The position numbers and the translations under genes were made by a program. A model generated the notes under the pieces. The model was given only the letters and a program-made list of their open reading frames with translations. It was not told the DNA's origin and did not search any database. A stretch of DNA of 31,269 nucleotides from Clostridia bacterium (GTDB lineage Bacteria; Bacillota; Clostridia; Oscillospirales; CAG-272). Position 1 is the stretch's first letter; every line of letters starts with the position of its first letter. Of the stretch, positions 1 through 8,991 are shown one piece after another. Where the stretch lies: contig CAAGGQ010000079.1 in assembly GCA_900769475.1 (NCBI GenBank), positions 1 to 31,269 of the forward strand. The letters are read 5' to 3'.

Positions 1-1
1 A

Positions 2-127
2 CTGCGCCGCATCGTTTTCGAGAAGCTCACCTCAAAGGAGAATCCCACGGTGATCTCTCCCACCACCCTTGCCCAATGCCTGAGCGAAGAATTTTTAAAG
101 CAATTAGACCCTCAAACCGGGAGATGA
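2..127 (+). CDS. C-terminal end of an unidentified protein (5' truncated)
   Basis: An open frame enters from the left edge and gives 41 residues before TGA at 125-127. The peptide is mixed and hydrophilic (it contains KLTSKENPTVISP and ends KQLDPQTGR) and shows no motif I recognise. That it is a real gene end is inferred from the strong terminator starting 8 nt after the stop, which would serve a plus-strand gene here. No function is proposed. Confidence 0.45.
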   Translation: MRRIVFEKLTSKENPTVISPTTLAQCLSEEFLKQLDPQTGR

Positions 128-134
128 TATAAAA

Positions 135-161
135 AGAGGTTGCGGAAACTCCGCAACCTCT
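135..161. terminator. Bidirectional intrinsic terminator
   Basis: Perfect 12-bp stem (AGAGGTTGCGGA with its complement) and a 3-nt AAC loop. A T-rich tract follows on the plus strand (163-168) and an A-rich tract precedes it (131-135), which reads as U's on the minus strand. It sits between the convergent gene tail at 2-127 and the operon ending at 168, so it probably stops transcription from both sides. Confidence 0.85.
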
Positions 162-167
162 GATTTT

Positions 168-2666
168 TTATTGCTCTACCCGTTCCTGATTCAGCAGGCG
201 GTTGCCGGCGTCCAGGAGCTCCTCCAGGTAGGTGGAGAGGACGTAGAATTTTCCTACGACCTTGGTGGGATTGGAAATGGGATTTCCATTCGCATCGTAA
301 TTTTCGATCACCTCAATGGTAATCATGGATTTCCGCTCGGTGTAGCGATAGAAACGGATCACCACGTCCATCTCATTGTTCTCGGTCCAGCGATCCTTGG
401 TTTTTCCATTTTCGTCCACGTAAGTGTAGTGGTTCAGCGCGTAGGCCTTGTCCTCCACATGGTACTTCAGAATCGCCTGGCAAACACCGTCGCCCTGGGC
501 AATGTAATCCTCAATGCTCATGCCAAGGTTCTTCTCGAACTCGGCCTCGTCCACATCGCCCTCAATGGAGGCGTAGAGGAACATCTGGTACAGCTTGCGG
601 AAGTTATCCGTGCCCGAGATCTGCTTGGTCTTTTCTCCGCCACTATCGGTGGCGTAGGTGTAGGTGATCACGTAATCCAGCAGATTGGGATGTTGCTTTC
701 CTCCGTTGAACTGATCGCAATAGATCTGCATGTTGGAGGAGCCTACCGTCATTTCATACTTTTTGCCATCGGGATCGGTGTAAACGGCCTGGTTGCCATT
801 CACCTGGAAGGCATCACGATCCGAGAAATCCACCAGCTTGACCTCGTGCTTCACTCCGGAGGCATCCACGTAGGTGTAGGTGCCGTTGTCATGGGCAATG
901 ATGCTGCCCTTGGCAAGATCCACCAGGGTCATCTCGCCCTTGGAATCCTCATAGAAGGCGTAGGACAGAGTGTTATCCATGCGGAAGGTGAACGTCTGGT
1001 CTCCCACGGTGAATTCCATATCGGTGACGTAAGCCAGATTGTTGCCAAAGAAATACTGATCGTACCAATCACTCTTTTCCCACTCCAGGAAGGAGAAATA
1101 GAACTGATCTACCTCCACGATCATATCGCAGAGCATGGACGCCACGTAGTAGGTGCCCTGGGGCGTCTTGGGGCTGATCAGAAGCTCGTTCTTGGCGTAC
1201 AGCGTGTTGCCGTCCTTATCCTTCTTCACCGCACCGTTGGACTCAACCATGGTCGAAAGATAGGTCATGTAGTGCACGTCGCCGTTGAGGTTGTACTTGG
1301 CAAGGCTTTCCTTGTCGATTCCCAGCTTGCGGCAGGCAACGAACTGCATCTCGTACATGTTGCCCAATACCAGGCTGGCGTTATCATCGTTGATGTCATA
1401 CCCCTTCATGATCTCGGACATGGAGATAAAGGCCTTGGAATTGAACAGGGTGTTGGTGCGTGCCTCCAACTCATCGTAGGTAAAGGAAGCGATCACATCC
1501 AGGGACGAAGCATCCGCGCCGTTCATCTTGGCCTTAGCCAAAACGAAATCGTACACCATCAGATACTGCGTCATGCTGGTGGGATACACCGCCATGGGAG
1601 TGACCAGGGCCTCTACCGGCTGCAGGACGGTATCCTTAATGTCGGCACTCACGATATACACCGCGCTCTTGCCAACGGTTTGCACGTAGTAGCCGCCCCC
1701 CGAAAGAATGGCATCACCCACCTTTACCGAGTAGGAGACGGTTTCGCCTCCCTCGGAGTGCTTGCCGGTGATGGTAAACACGGCGGGAGAATCGGCATCG
1801 GAGAGTCCGTAGGCCGAATAATCGATGCTTCCGTCGGGAAGCCGGGGAGCGATCTCCGAGGCCAGATCCAGCTTTTGCATGGTGAGCATATAGCCGCAGC
1901 TGACACAAAGGCTGGCGTAGAGAGTAGCATCGTAGGAAACCACGTCGCCCTCGGTTCCGGCGATATTGACCAGACCGGCATCGTCCCGATAGAACTTGTA
2001 GGTTCCAAACTCGTTGGTGACCTCAATGGAGGACACGTATTTTTGCTTGATCTGGGGGTACATCATGATACGGTCGCTAAAGCCCAAGGATTCGCCCTCG
2101 GCGGCATCATAGTCCACCACAGCGTACAGCTCCCATTCACCGGTCTCCGCGTCGATGACGTACTGGTTTCCGCTCTTGGCAATGTAGTAGCCGTCGTCGT
2201 TGGTTTCCATCCGCTCCCCCGACTTGCTATAGAGGCCGTACACGCCGTTCTTCTTTTTCACGTAGTATTTTTCGGTGTACTTGGTACCGTCCTCTCCGTG
2301 ATAAACGTCCGAAAGGCCGTAGATGGCAACCACGTGATTGGTCACCAGAAGCGCCACGATGAGCACCACGGTAAGCACCGAAAGCAGGATCACCGCCAGC
2401 TTTTGCTTTTTGTACATGGTGACCTTTTTGTCCCCTGCCTTCTTTGCCCAGCGTGCCACCAGACGAACATCCTCGGTGGAGGTGAGAAGGGTCTCCTCGG
2501 ACACCTGCACGCCGTCCAGGTACCAGCCCTCAAAGGAGAAGCCCGCACGCACCGGCCGCGGAAGAGTGCCCAGGGGTTGACCGCTCACCGCCTCTCGGCT
2601 GGAAACAGCCACCGAGCCCTTGGCAGGGTCAAAAATGATATTTACAATGGTTTGTTCTATTCTCAT
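168..2666 (-). CDS. DUF4340-type membrane-anchored protein with N-terminal Listeria-Bacteroides repeat domain
   Basis: 832 residues, last gene of the GldG-type ABC operon. Residues ~5-74 read as one Listeria-Bacteroides (Flg_new/InlB B-repeat) unit, with the hallmark AGFSFEGWYLDG and a closing ARW. A lysine-rich linker (KKAGDKK...YKKQK) then leads into one membrane helix at ~88-112. The remaining ~700 residues are a large extracytoplasmic region resembling the DUF4340 proteins that accompany GldG-like proteins. The positive charges before the helix predict the N-terminal domain inside the cell, odd for a domain normally on surface proteins. The SD before this ATG is weak (AGG 9 nt upstream). 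An internal ATG at residue 83 (MYKKQK) is preceded by AAAGG and would give a protein without the repeat domain. Family assignment is moderately sure; substrate unknown. Confidence 0.8.
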   Translation of the reverse strand: MRIEQTIVNIIFDPAKGSVAVSSREAVSGQPLGTLPRPVRAGFSFEGWYLDGVQVSEETLLTSTEDVRLVARWAKKAGDKKVTMYKKQKLAVILLSVLTVVLIVALLVTNHVVAIYGLSDVYHGEDGTKYTEKYYVKKKNGVYGLYSKSGERMETNDDGYYIAKSGNQYVIDAETGEWELYAVVDYDAAEGESLGFSDRIMMYPQIKQKYVSSIEVTNEFGTYKFYRDDAGLVNIAGTEGDVVSYDATLYASLCVSCGYMLTMQKLDLASEIAPRLPDGSIDYSAYGLSDADSPAVFTITGKHSEGGETVSYSVKVGDAILSGGGYYVQTVGKSAVYIVSADIKDTVLQPVEALVTPMAVYPTSMTQYLMVYDFVLAKAKMNGADASSLDVIASFTYDELEARTNTLFNSKAFISMSEIMKGYDINDDNASLVLGNMYEMQFVACRKLGIDKESLAKYNLNGDVHYMTYLSTMVESNGAVKKDKDGNTLYAKNELLISPKTPQGTYYVASMLCDMIVEVDQFYFSFLEWEKSDWYDQYFFGNNLAYVTDMEFTVGDQTFTFRMDNTLSYAFYEDSKGEMTLVDLAKGSIIAHDNGTYTYVDASGVKHEVKLVDFSDRDAFQVNGNQAVYTDPDGKKYEMTVGSSNMQIYCDQFNGGKQHPNLLDYVITYTYATDSGGEKTKQISGTDNFRKLYQMFLYASIEGDVDEAEFEKNLGMSIEDYIAQGDGVCQAILKYHVEDKAYALNHYTYVDENGKTKDRWTENNEMDVVIRFYRYTERKSMITIEVIENYDANGNPISNPTKVVGKFYVLSTYLEELLDAGNRLLNQERVEQ

Positions 2667-2706
2667 GAATAACTGCCTGTATTCCCTTTCTTATGGAATG
2701 TTCCGC

Positions 2707-4398
2707 TCACTTGCGGAATTTTCTTTTCACCAGAACCACGGTTCCGGTGCCCGCAAAAGCCAAAGCAGGAAGGAGAATCAATACAACGGTCTGTGCGGTG
2801 GTATTGTAGCTTGCCAGGTTGGTGGCGTCGGCTTCTCCGGTGTACATCGGCTTAAAGTTGATGCCAACCGGTACGATCTCGCGGCCAATCACGCGCAGAA
2901 CCGACAGCAAAAGGTCGGTGTTGCCGTACGCGTTGGAGGAAAGCACCTCGTTACTGGCAAAGGCCGTGGAGCCAATAGCACAAACATAGGAAACGTCGTT
3001 GATGCTGGTGTAGCCCTGTCCCTCACCGATGGTACGGTTTTCCCGGGAGAGGGTCATCAGCTTAAAGCCACCGGCGGTATCGGCCACACGGTCGGTCAAG
3101 GTGCCATTCTCGGTTTCATAGATCAGCGCAGTCTCGCTGGCGCGGAAGATATCGTAAATATCACGGGACCAGCTGTTGCTGCTGTAATAGCCGTAGCTGA
3201 AGGCGCCGGTTCCGGCTTCCTCATCGGGCAGAGCATAGGCCTTTTCATAGGTGGGGGAGTAGGAAATGCCCAGAGCGTTGGAGAACACGACCTTGGGATT
3301 TCCTCCAACCTCGCGCATATCCTGAGTGACCGAGCCACCCAGAGCCTCTTCCTCGTAAACGCCCATAAAGGTCTGCCCTTTACCGTCCAAAGCGTTTTCA
3401 GAATCGTAGACCATGCCGGCGCTCTTGTCATCGGCATAACGGTTGAAAGCGATGCCCCATTCCTCCAGGAATTCCTCCAGATTGGTCAGCTTGGGGGTAT
3501 CGGCATCGGCAAGGATCATAAAGGAATAGGCTTTGCCAAGGAACTTGTCCAGCTTTTCAATCTCGGAAACGCCGTTCTGAGTCATAAAGCTCGAAGCAAA
3601 GTCCTCTTGGGGATCCATGGTAACGATCAAACGGCAATCCTCGGGGATCTCCTCATTCTTCAGATCCAGGAACTGCACCTGATAACCGGCGCTGTCCAGC
3701 ACCTTGAGGAACTGGCTATATTGCGCCTTTCCCTCCTCGGTGGCAAAGGGCTCACCGTGATTGTAGGTCAGGCAAGCGATGGGAGCCTCGGCTTTGGTCA
3801 CCGCAATGATGCCCTTTACAAAGGTCTTTTCACCGCTGTAGGCCCAGGGATCGGCATCGGTGGTCTCGCTGTAGGTGTAGAAGGCCCGCTGATTGTACAC
3901 ACGGAACTCGGTGCCGCTGGCAACGATCACGTTGGTTTGGTAGATCGAGGAATAGGAATTGGTGCGGTAGGCGTCCACCGAGGAGGGATTGGACCAAACG
4001 TCGGTGGTGGAAACCTGAATACTGTCGGGGAACGCCTTTTCCATTTCCAACGCGGTATAATAGATATAGCGCATCCGATCGTTCTTAGTGAGCAGGTCGG
4101 GCTCGGCGCAGAAGATGATCTCCACCGTAACCCCATCCTCTTCGGGACGGGTGGCATTGACCGAATCGAAGGTGCTCTTCAGCATTGCCTCTGCATCGTC
4201 GGTCAGGGTGTACATACCCTCGTACAGATCCACGCGGGCATCGGTAAAGTGCCCGGAGGTCATATCAATAAACCATCGGTTGTTGGTGCAGAGCGCCGTA
4301 ACCAGGATGTTGAGCAGAACCACAGCGGCAATCACGCCGGCGCAAAGCGCAACGTTGACCGTGCCCCGCTGGAATCTGCGAGTAAAACCATGTTTCAT
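2707..4398 (-). CDS. GldG-like ABC transporter auxiliary protein (copy 2)
   Basis: 563 residues with one N-terminal membrane helix (~17-37), a large extracytoplasmic region, and a C-terminal helix followed by KRKFRK. It belongs to the GldG/ABC_transp_aux-type family found beside ABC-2 type transporters. It shares co-linear blocks with the preceding gene: VEIIFC near residue 90, a DVWSNPSSV block, WAYSGEK, a CLTYNHGEPF block, and a terminal YGNTDLLL...VGINFKP block. It is therefore a diverged tandem duplicate. AAAGGAG lies 10 nt before the ATG, and the gap from the upstream gene is 24 nt. The two outer helices with a soluble domain between them suggest a periplasm-facing partner of the permease. 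The substrate is not identifiable. Confidence 0.85.
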   Translation of the reverse strand: MKHGFTRRFQRGTVNVALCAGVIAAVVLLNILVTALCTNNRWFIDMTSGHFTDARVDLYEGMYTLTDDAEAMLKSTFDSVNATRPEEDGVTVEIIFCAEPDLLTKNDRMRYIYYTALEMEKAFPDSIQVSTTDVWSNPSSVDAYRTNSYSSIYQTNVIVASGTEFRVYNQRAFYTYSETTDADPWAYSGEKTFVKGIIAVTKAEAPIACLTYNHGEPFATEEGKAQYSQFLKVLDSAGYQVQFLDLKNEEIPEDCRLIVTMDPQEDFASSFMTQNGVSEIEKLDKFLGKAYSFMILADADTPKLTNLEEFLEEWGIAFNRYADDKSAGMVYDSENALDGKGQTFMGVYEEEALGGSVTQDMREVGGNPKVVFSNALGISYSPTYEKAYALPDEEAGTGAFSYGYYSSNSWSRDIYDIFRASETALIYETENGTLTDRVADTAGGFKLMTLSRENRTIGEGQGYTSINDVSYVCAIGSTAFASNEVLSSNAYGNTDLLLSVLRVIGREIVPVGINFKPMYTGEADATNLASYNTTAQTVVLILLPALAFAGTGTVVLVKRKFRK

Positions 4399-4422
4399 AT
4401 TTGATTTACTCCTTTCTCCGGA

Positions 4423-5967
4423 TTAGGCGCGACGGCGTCTTACGAGGACCACCACGCCAACGACCGTAAAGACGGCTGCAGGGATCAACGAAAGCGCCAG
4501 AGTCCAACGCAGCATCTGCGCGGTGGTGATGGTGCTGATATCAGTAGAGCTGAAGGGCTTGATAGTAAGTCCCTCAGGAACCAGATCCTTGCCCACGTGA
4601 TCCAGGGTGCGCAACAGCGTATCGCTGTTGCCGTACACAGCAGATTGCAGGAAGGTCTTTTCCGAGAAATCGGAGGAAGCGATCACTCCCACGTGGGAGG
4701 CCCCCTTGGCCAGCTTCTGCTCGGTCAGGGTCATGAGCATGGCGTTGCCGCCATCCACCACCTTACCGTTGGCCCAGCAGGAGGAGGAATCCGAGCTCTC
4801 GTACAACGAGTATAGAGTGCGATTCTCCTTGGTATAGCTGCCGTTGCCGTTGTTAACAAAGCCCTGGGCAGCGCAAAGAGAGGTGGCGTTCTTGAATACC
4901 ACGGGACGTGCCAGCCCCTCCAGGATGGTTCCGGAGTTGCCCTCTTTCACGGGCTCACCGTAGATGGTGTAACCGTCCGAGGTCAGAGACTGGGCGGCAT
5001 CCTGTACCATGTAGCGGTAGGAATTCTCGGTGGCGCGGTCGGTGTAGTAATCACAGTCCACACCCCAGGATTCCAAAAAGCGTTCCAGGTTGGGCAGGCA
5101 GGGGGTGCCGTTCTCCAGCATCACCAAAAAGCTGTTGCCCTCCTTGGAGAGGAATTGCTCCAAAATGTCAATTTCGGATTTTGCAGAGATCTCATCGGCG
5201 ATCAGATCCGAATTGGGATTGTAGCTGATGATCAGGCGGCAATTCTCGGGGATCTCCTCATGGTGGAGGTCGATATAACGGATCACGTAGCCCGCATCGT
5301 CCAGCAGGTACAGTAGCTCGTAATCGTAGAAGGCCTCGCCATGATTGTTGGTGAGGCAGACCACCTGGGTATCGGCATTGATCGCGCGCAGGATGCCCGC
5401 GGCCAGCTTCTTTTCGCCGTTGTACGCCCATACGCTGGAGGTATCGGCATCATTGGCGAAGACGAAAAACTCCATATACGAATACACACGATGGTAATCC
5501 TCACTCACCAGGATCACGCTGTTGGATTTGATGCTGATCTCGGTGGTTTCTCCGGTAAAGGGATCCTCCATGGAGGTGTACTTCTTTACCGTGGTGGGGT
5601 TGGTCCAAATATCGTAGCAGGTCACGCGGATACGCTCGGGATACCGTGCGGCCAGGGAAAGGGCGGTTTTATAAACGTAATCCAGGGTGCTATCCTCCAT
5701 GGCGTTCTCCTCGTTGGGGAGATCGCAGAAGATGATCTCCACCGCCTTGGAGGGGACCGCCTCAAAGGCCTCGCCCAGCAGAGCGTAGCAATCCTCGGTC
5801 ACGTCATAGGAGCCCTCGGAAATCATGCGGGAATACCAGGCATAGCGCTTGGCCAAGGTGCCAAACACCGCGTTAGCGAGAACGGTCACGGTGATCACCA
5901 AAACGGTGAGCGCCAGGGTGATCCCGCCGTAGCGTACCTTTCGATTCCGGATAAAGGTCTTTTTCAT
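4423..5967 (-). CDS. GldG-like ABC transporter auxiliary protein (copy 1)
   Basis: 514 residues with an N-terminal helix (~14-36), an extracytoplasmic domain, and a C-terminal helix ending in RRRRA. It has the same block order as its downstream paralogue: VEIIFCDLP, a YDIWTNPTTV block, VWAYNGEKK, a CLTNNHGEAF block, YGNSDTLLRTL and a final GLTIKPF. The start is supported by GGAGG about 10 nt upstream and by a 22-nt gap from the permease stop. In Bacteroidetes GldG works with GldF/GldA; in Clostridia comparable operons occur without gliding, so the gliding label should not be transferred. Confidence 0.85.
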   Translation of the reverse strand: MKKTFIRNRKVRYGGITLALTVLVITVTVLANAVFGTLAKRYAWYSRMISEGSYDVTEDCYALLGEAFEAVPSKAVEIIFCDLPNEENAMEDSTLDYVYKTALSLAARYPERIRVTCYDIWTNPTTVKKYTSMEDPFTGETTEISIKSNSVILVSEDYHRVYSYMEFFVFANDADTSSVWAYNGEKKLAAGILRAINADTQVVCLTNNHGEAFYDYELLYLLDDAGYVIRYIDLHHEEIPENCRLIISYNPNSDLIADEISAKSEIDILEQFLSKEGNSFLVMLENGTPCLPNLERFLESWGVDCDYYTDRATENSYRYMVQDAAQSLTSDGYTIYGEPVKEGNSGTILEGLARPVVFKNATSLCAAQGFVNNGNGSYTKENRTLYSLYESSDSSSCWANGKVVDGGNAMLMTLTEQKLAKGASHVGVIASSDFSEKTFLQSAVYGNSDTLLRTLDHVGKDLVPEGLTIKPFSSTDISTITTAQMLRWTLALSLIPAAVFTVVGVVVLVRRRRA

Positions 5968-5989
5968 GAATCTTCTTCCTCCGTGTCAA

Positions 5990-6760
5990 TCAACCCCAAC
6001 GGCGCTTTTCATAAACGCGGACCGTAAGGAACAAAAATACGAAGGACAACGACACGTAATACAGCAACGAAGCGTAATCAAAGATGCCGTTGCTGAAGGC
6101 CGTAAAGCGGCTGAGTACCGAGATCCAATCCACCACGGCGCGAATGATATAGCTACCGATGATGGGCTGGCCGTCGCTGTCGGTCAGCACGTTCACAAAG
6201 TTGAGGAGCACCATGGCGGCGATCACGCCAATGGTCACCACGGCGGCGGAAAGCTGGTTCTCGGTCAGGGCCGAGATCAGGGTTCCAACGGCGATGAGAG
6301 CGGCGCCCAGAAGAATCACCGCGATCACGCTTCCCACGATCTCCCCGGTCACGGGACCAATGTGGTTCAGGGTACTGCTCTGCCCTGCCCGCTCAGCGGC
6401 ACTGATCACGTAAAGGGGAATGAAGTTGATGCAGGAAAGCAGGATGCCACTAACGAAGATGGTCAGAGCAGCAAAATATTTTCCCAACACCATGCCGGTA
6501 ATGGTCACCGGCGCCGTAAGGAGCAGCTGCTCGGTGCGGAGCTTGCGCTCCTCGGCAAACAGTCGCATGGTGAGAATGGGAATGAGAATGATAAACGCAA
6601 CGATCAAAAAGGTGAAGTAATTGGAGGTATCGTAGCTTCCCGCAATGATGGTGGTGTAGCAGCACAGCAACGCGGAAAATACCAAAAAGATTCCCATATA
6701 AACGAAACCAATGGGATTGATGAAGTAAGAGCGCATCTCTTTGCGGTAGATGGCAAACAT
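5990..6760 (-). CDS. ABC-2 type permease (GldF/NosY-like)
   Basis: 256 residues with about six hydrophobic helices. The N-terminus (MFAIYRKEMRSYFINPIGFV) is typical of this permease family, where a short amphipathic KE-x-R-x-YF...P segment precedes helix 1. I use the ATG at 6758-6760 because AAAGGA lies 8 nt upstream; the frame stays open for 15 more codons, but these lack an SD and the family pattern. It follows the ATPase by about 90 nt and precedes the first GldG copy by 22 nt. With the ATPase it should form the transporter core in the cytoplasmic membrane. Confidence 0.87.
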   Translation of the reverse strand: MFAIYRKEMRSYFINPIGFVYMGIFLVFSALLCCYTTIIAGSYDTSNYFTFLIVAFIILIPILTMRLFAEERKLRTEQLLLTAPVTITGMVLGKYFAALTIFVSGILLSCINFIPLYVISAAERAGQSSTLNHIGPVTGEIVGSVIAVILLGAALIAVGTLISALTENQLSAAVVTIGVIAAMVLLNFVNVLTDSDGQPIIGSYIIRAVVDWISVLSRFTAFSNGIFDYASLLYYVSLSFVFLFLTVRVYEKRRWG

Positions 6761-6851
6761 AGCAATGATCCTTTCTGTTACACGGGGCGTTTCGACCGAA
6801 CCCATCGGTCCTGCCCCTGAAATTTTCTTTGGGAAATCACAAAGCCCCGGA

Positions 6852-7952
6852 TTATTCGTCCTCGTCCTCGGAGATCTGATTCATAGCCGAAGCGGCTCTC
6901 TGGCGCTGTGCGTCCTCGAACAGCGTTTCGCCCAGCTCCTGCTCCAGAGCACTCTTTTCCTTGCCTCTCTGACGGCGGGTAATGCGATTCTTAACGTTGC
7001 TTCGCGTCAGCTTGATCTCCTCGGACTTGTCCACAACGGTGATGAAGATGTCCTCCAGGTTCATGCCCAGAGCCTCCATGCCAATGATGGCCCAGCCGCG
7101 CTCGGCCAGGGAGAAGAAGAGCTTTTTGCGAATGTCCACGCCCATTTCGCTCTCGATCATGTAGGTGTAGGCATCCCCGTCACGCTCGGCCAGTGCCTCC
7201 ACGTAGGAAAGGCCCTGCATGCCCTTGAGGAACGAAAGGATCTCTCTCTGGGGACCCGCGATCTTGATGTTGAAGCGGCGGTTGTTGGCCACCACGTTGG
7301 AAATGTTCTCGGTCTTTTCGTTGGCAACAATCTTGCCCTTGTTGATGATGATGATTCGGTCGCATACCGCCTGCACCTCCTGCAGGATGTGGGTGGAAAG
7401 AATTACGGTATGCTCCTTGCCCAATCCACGGATCAGATTACGGATCTCAATGATCTGCTTGGGGTCCAGACCTACGGTGGGCTCGTCGAAGATGATCACC
7501 TTAGGGTTGCCGATGAGAGCCTGGGCAATGCCCACTCTCTGACGGTAGCCCTTGGAAAGAGTGCGGATCACCTTATGGTACACGTCCTTGATCTTTACGG
7601 TCTCGCAGACCTGGGCCAGGTGCTCAGCCTTGTTGAGCTTGCAGCACTTGAGCTCGTAGTTAAAGTTGAGGTACTCCTCCACAGTCATATCCAAGTACAA
7701 GGGAGGCTGCTCGGGCAGATAGCCGATCAACTTCTTGGCGCCGATAGGGTCGCTGAGAATGTCGATCCCAGCAATGGAGGCGCGGCCGGAGGTAGAGGAT
7801 AGGTACCCGGTGAGAATATTCATCGTGGTACTCTTGCCCGCGCCGTTCGGCCCCAGGAATCCAACAATCTCTCCGGTCTCCACTTCAAAGCTGATGTCAT
7901 CCACCGCGCAGTTGGAGCCGTAATTTTTCACAAGATGTTCAATTTTTATCAT
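6852..7952 (-). CDS. ABC transporter ATP-binding protein (GldA/NosF-like)
   Basis: 366 residues, first gene of the operon. All nucleotide-binding motifs are present: Walker A GPNGAGKST (34-42), signature LSKGYRQR (132-139), Walker B KVIIFDEP (151-158), D-loop GLD (161-163) and switch histidine in STH (188). A C-terminal extension of about 130 residues, as in ABC-2 exporters with an accessory domain, ends in a basic stretch and then an acidic tail (ISEDEDE). An AAGGAA-type SD lies about 12 nt before the ATG, rather far. The operon order ATPase–permease–GldG–GldG–DUF4340 supports export or envelope remodelling, with no clear substrate. Confidence 0.92.
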   Translation of the reverse strand: MIKIEHLVKNYGSNCAVDDISFEVETGEIVGFLGPNGAGKSTTMNILTGYLSSTSGRASIAGIDILSDPIGAKKLIGYLPEQPPLYLDMTVEEYLNFNYELKCCKLNKAEHLAQVCETVKIKDVYHKVIRTLSKGYRQRVGIAQALIGNPKVIIFDEPTVGLDPKQIIEIRNLIRGLGKEHTVILSTHILQEVQAVCDRIIIINKGKIVANEKTENISNVVANNRRFNIKIAGPQREILSFLKGMQGLSYVEALAERDGDAYTYMIESEMGVDIRKKLFFSLAERGWAIIGMEALGMNLEDIFITVVDKSEEIKLTRSNVKNRITRRQRGKEKSALEQELGETLFEDAQRQRAASAMNQISEDEDE

Positions 7953-8262
7953 AGAATACAGAATTTCCTTTCCGTAAAATTTCTTTTGTTTTGCTTATGG
8001 CAGTCCTTTTCACAATACAGAATTAATTGTATCATAAACATATGAACGCATTATGAATAGAGCACAAAATATCCCCTTCTCTTTTGACAAATTTGTGTTT
8101 TTTGTGTGTTGTTTTTTTCAAAAACCAATCCAGGCTTCCGAAAAAAAGTTTTTTTTGCAAAATTGCATAAATCGCCCACAACAGGCAAAAATAGAAACAG
8201 CAACCGCGTGCTCACGGGAACCTCTCCGGCACGCCGCAATATCAAAAAAAGGAGTTCCGATC
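7953..8262. other. Divergent intergenic region between the ABC operon and the M23 gene
   Basis: About 310 nt, visibly AT-rich. It holds an exact 11-nt direct repeat AATACAGAATT at 7955-7965 and 8014-8024; the second copy overlaps a small inverted repeat ATACA-N8-TGTAT (8015-8032). TTGACA at 8084-8089 has no matching -10. On the minus strand TATGAT/TACAAT hexamers near 8020-8045 could serve the ABC operon, but their -35 matches are poor. I cannot assign a definite promoter to either gene. Confidence 0.5.
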
Positions 8263-8982
8263 ATGTGGAAAAAATGGAAAGAATCTGAATTTTACGAAAG
8301 GCTGAAGCGCGTTCGCGTCAACCGCGCCATCTATCTCTCTGCGGTGGTCATTCTGTTATCCCTGGCCGTAGTCCTGGCCATCACGGCAGCCACCAATCGC
8401 GCCAAGCGTACCGACGCCACCTCCGACCCAACGGTGACCCCCGGGGTCACCGAGCCTCAAGCAACCCCCGAGGATAGCGGCACCGCTACCCTTCCCACCA
8501 ACAAGGATGTGATCCCCGAGCTGGGTTCCCCCGTGTCGGGCAAGCTGACCAAGCCCCATAGCACCGACGTGCAGGTCTTCTCCCAGACCATGCAGGACTG
8601 GCGAGTGCATCTTGGCATTGACATTATGACCGAGGCCAACGCCACGGTACACGCCGCGGCCGACGGTGAGGTGGCAAAGATCTGGCAGGATCCCATGATG
8701 GGCTGGTGCGTTGCTCTCTCTCATACGGGGGAGTGCTTGACCGTGTATAAAAACCTCTCCTCCGAGCTGGCAGAGGGCCTGACCGAAGGAATCGAGGTGC
8801 AAAAGGGACAGTTGCTGGGCTACGTTGGAGACAGTGCCCTGTTGGAGATCGCTGACGAGCCTCACCTGCACATGGAAATGACGGTGAAGGGTCTGCAGGT
8901 GGATCCTATGGAGTATTTCAGTTCCGCAGTCATTGCCAGCCTCTCCCAGGATACCGATTTTGAGGACGAGCCCGGAAAATAA
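8263..8982 (+). CDS. Membrane-anchored LytM/M23 endopeptidase-like protein (SpoIIQ-like)
   Basis: 239 residues. There is a short cytoplasmic N-terminus, one membrane helix (~23-43), a Pro/Thr-rich linker, and a LytM/M23 domain (~88-225). The zinc and catalytic motifs look intact: HLGID gives H116 and D120, and HLH gives H201 and H203. The ATG at 8263 has AAAGGAG 8 nt upstream; the same frame runs open to 8053 without an SD. Size and topology match SpoIIQ, the forespore half of the SpoIIQ–SpoIIIAH channel, but could also fit a generic M23 cell-wall hydrolase. B. subtilis SpoIIQ has lost a catalytic histidine whereas clostridial versions keep it, which fits here. Monocistronic, with a terminator right after the stop. 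Confidence 0.8.
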   Translation: MWKKWKESEFYERLKRVRVNRAIYLSAVVILLSLAVVLAITAATNRAKRTDATSDPTVTPGVTEPQATPEDSGTATLPTNKDVIPELGSPVSGKLTKPHSTDVQVFSQTMQDWRVHLGIDIMTEANATVHAAADGEVAKIWQDPMMGWCVALSHTGECLTVYKNLSSELAEGLTEGIEVQKGQLLGYVGDSALLEIADEPHLHMEMTVKGLQVDPMEYFSSAVIASLSQDTDFEDEPGK

Positions 8983-8991
8983 ATCAAAAAA

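Noticed and set aside
171..2672. Long plus-strand open frame (833 codons) opposite the DUF4340 gene
   Set aside because: It mirrors the real gene. The translation is rich in His/Val/Gly/Leu, has no domain and no promoter or SD; the minus-strand protein has clear domains.
2620..4404. Long plus-strand open frame opposite GldG copy 2
   Set aside because: Antisense shadow with the same biased composition. The minus-strand frame has conserved blocks, helices and a good SD.
8084..8112. TTGACA hexamer as a sigma-A promoter for the M23 gene
   Set aside because: The hexamer 17 bp downstream (TGTTGT) is not a credible -10.
8165..8192. Possible sigma-F promoter (GCATA and GGCAAAAAT) upstream of the SpoIIQ-like gene
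   Set aside because: Both boxes fit sigma-F patterns, but the spacer is 14 bp, one short of the usual value, so I do not annotate it.
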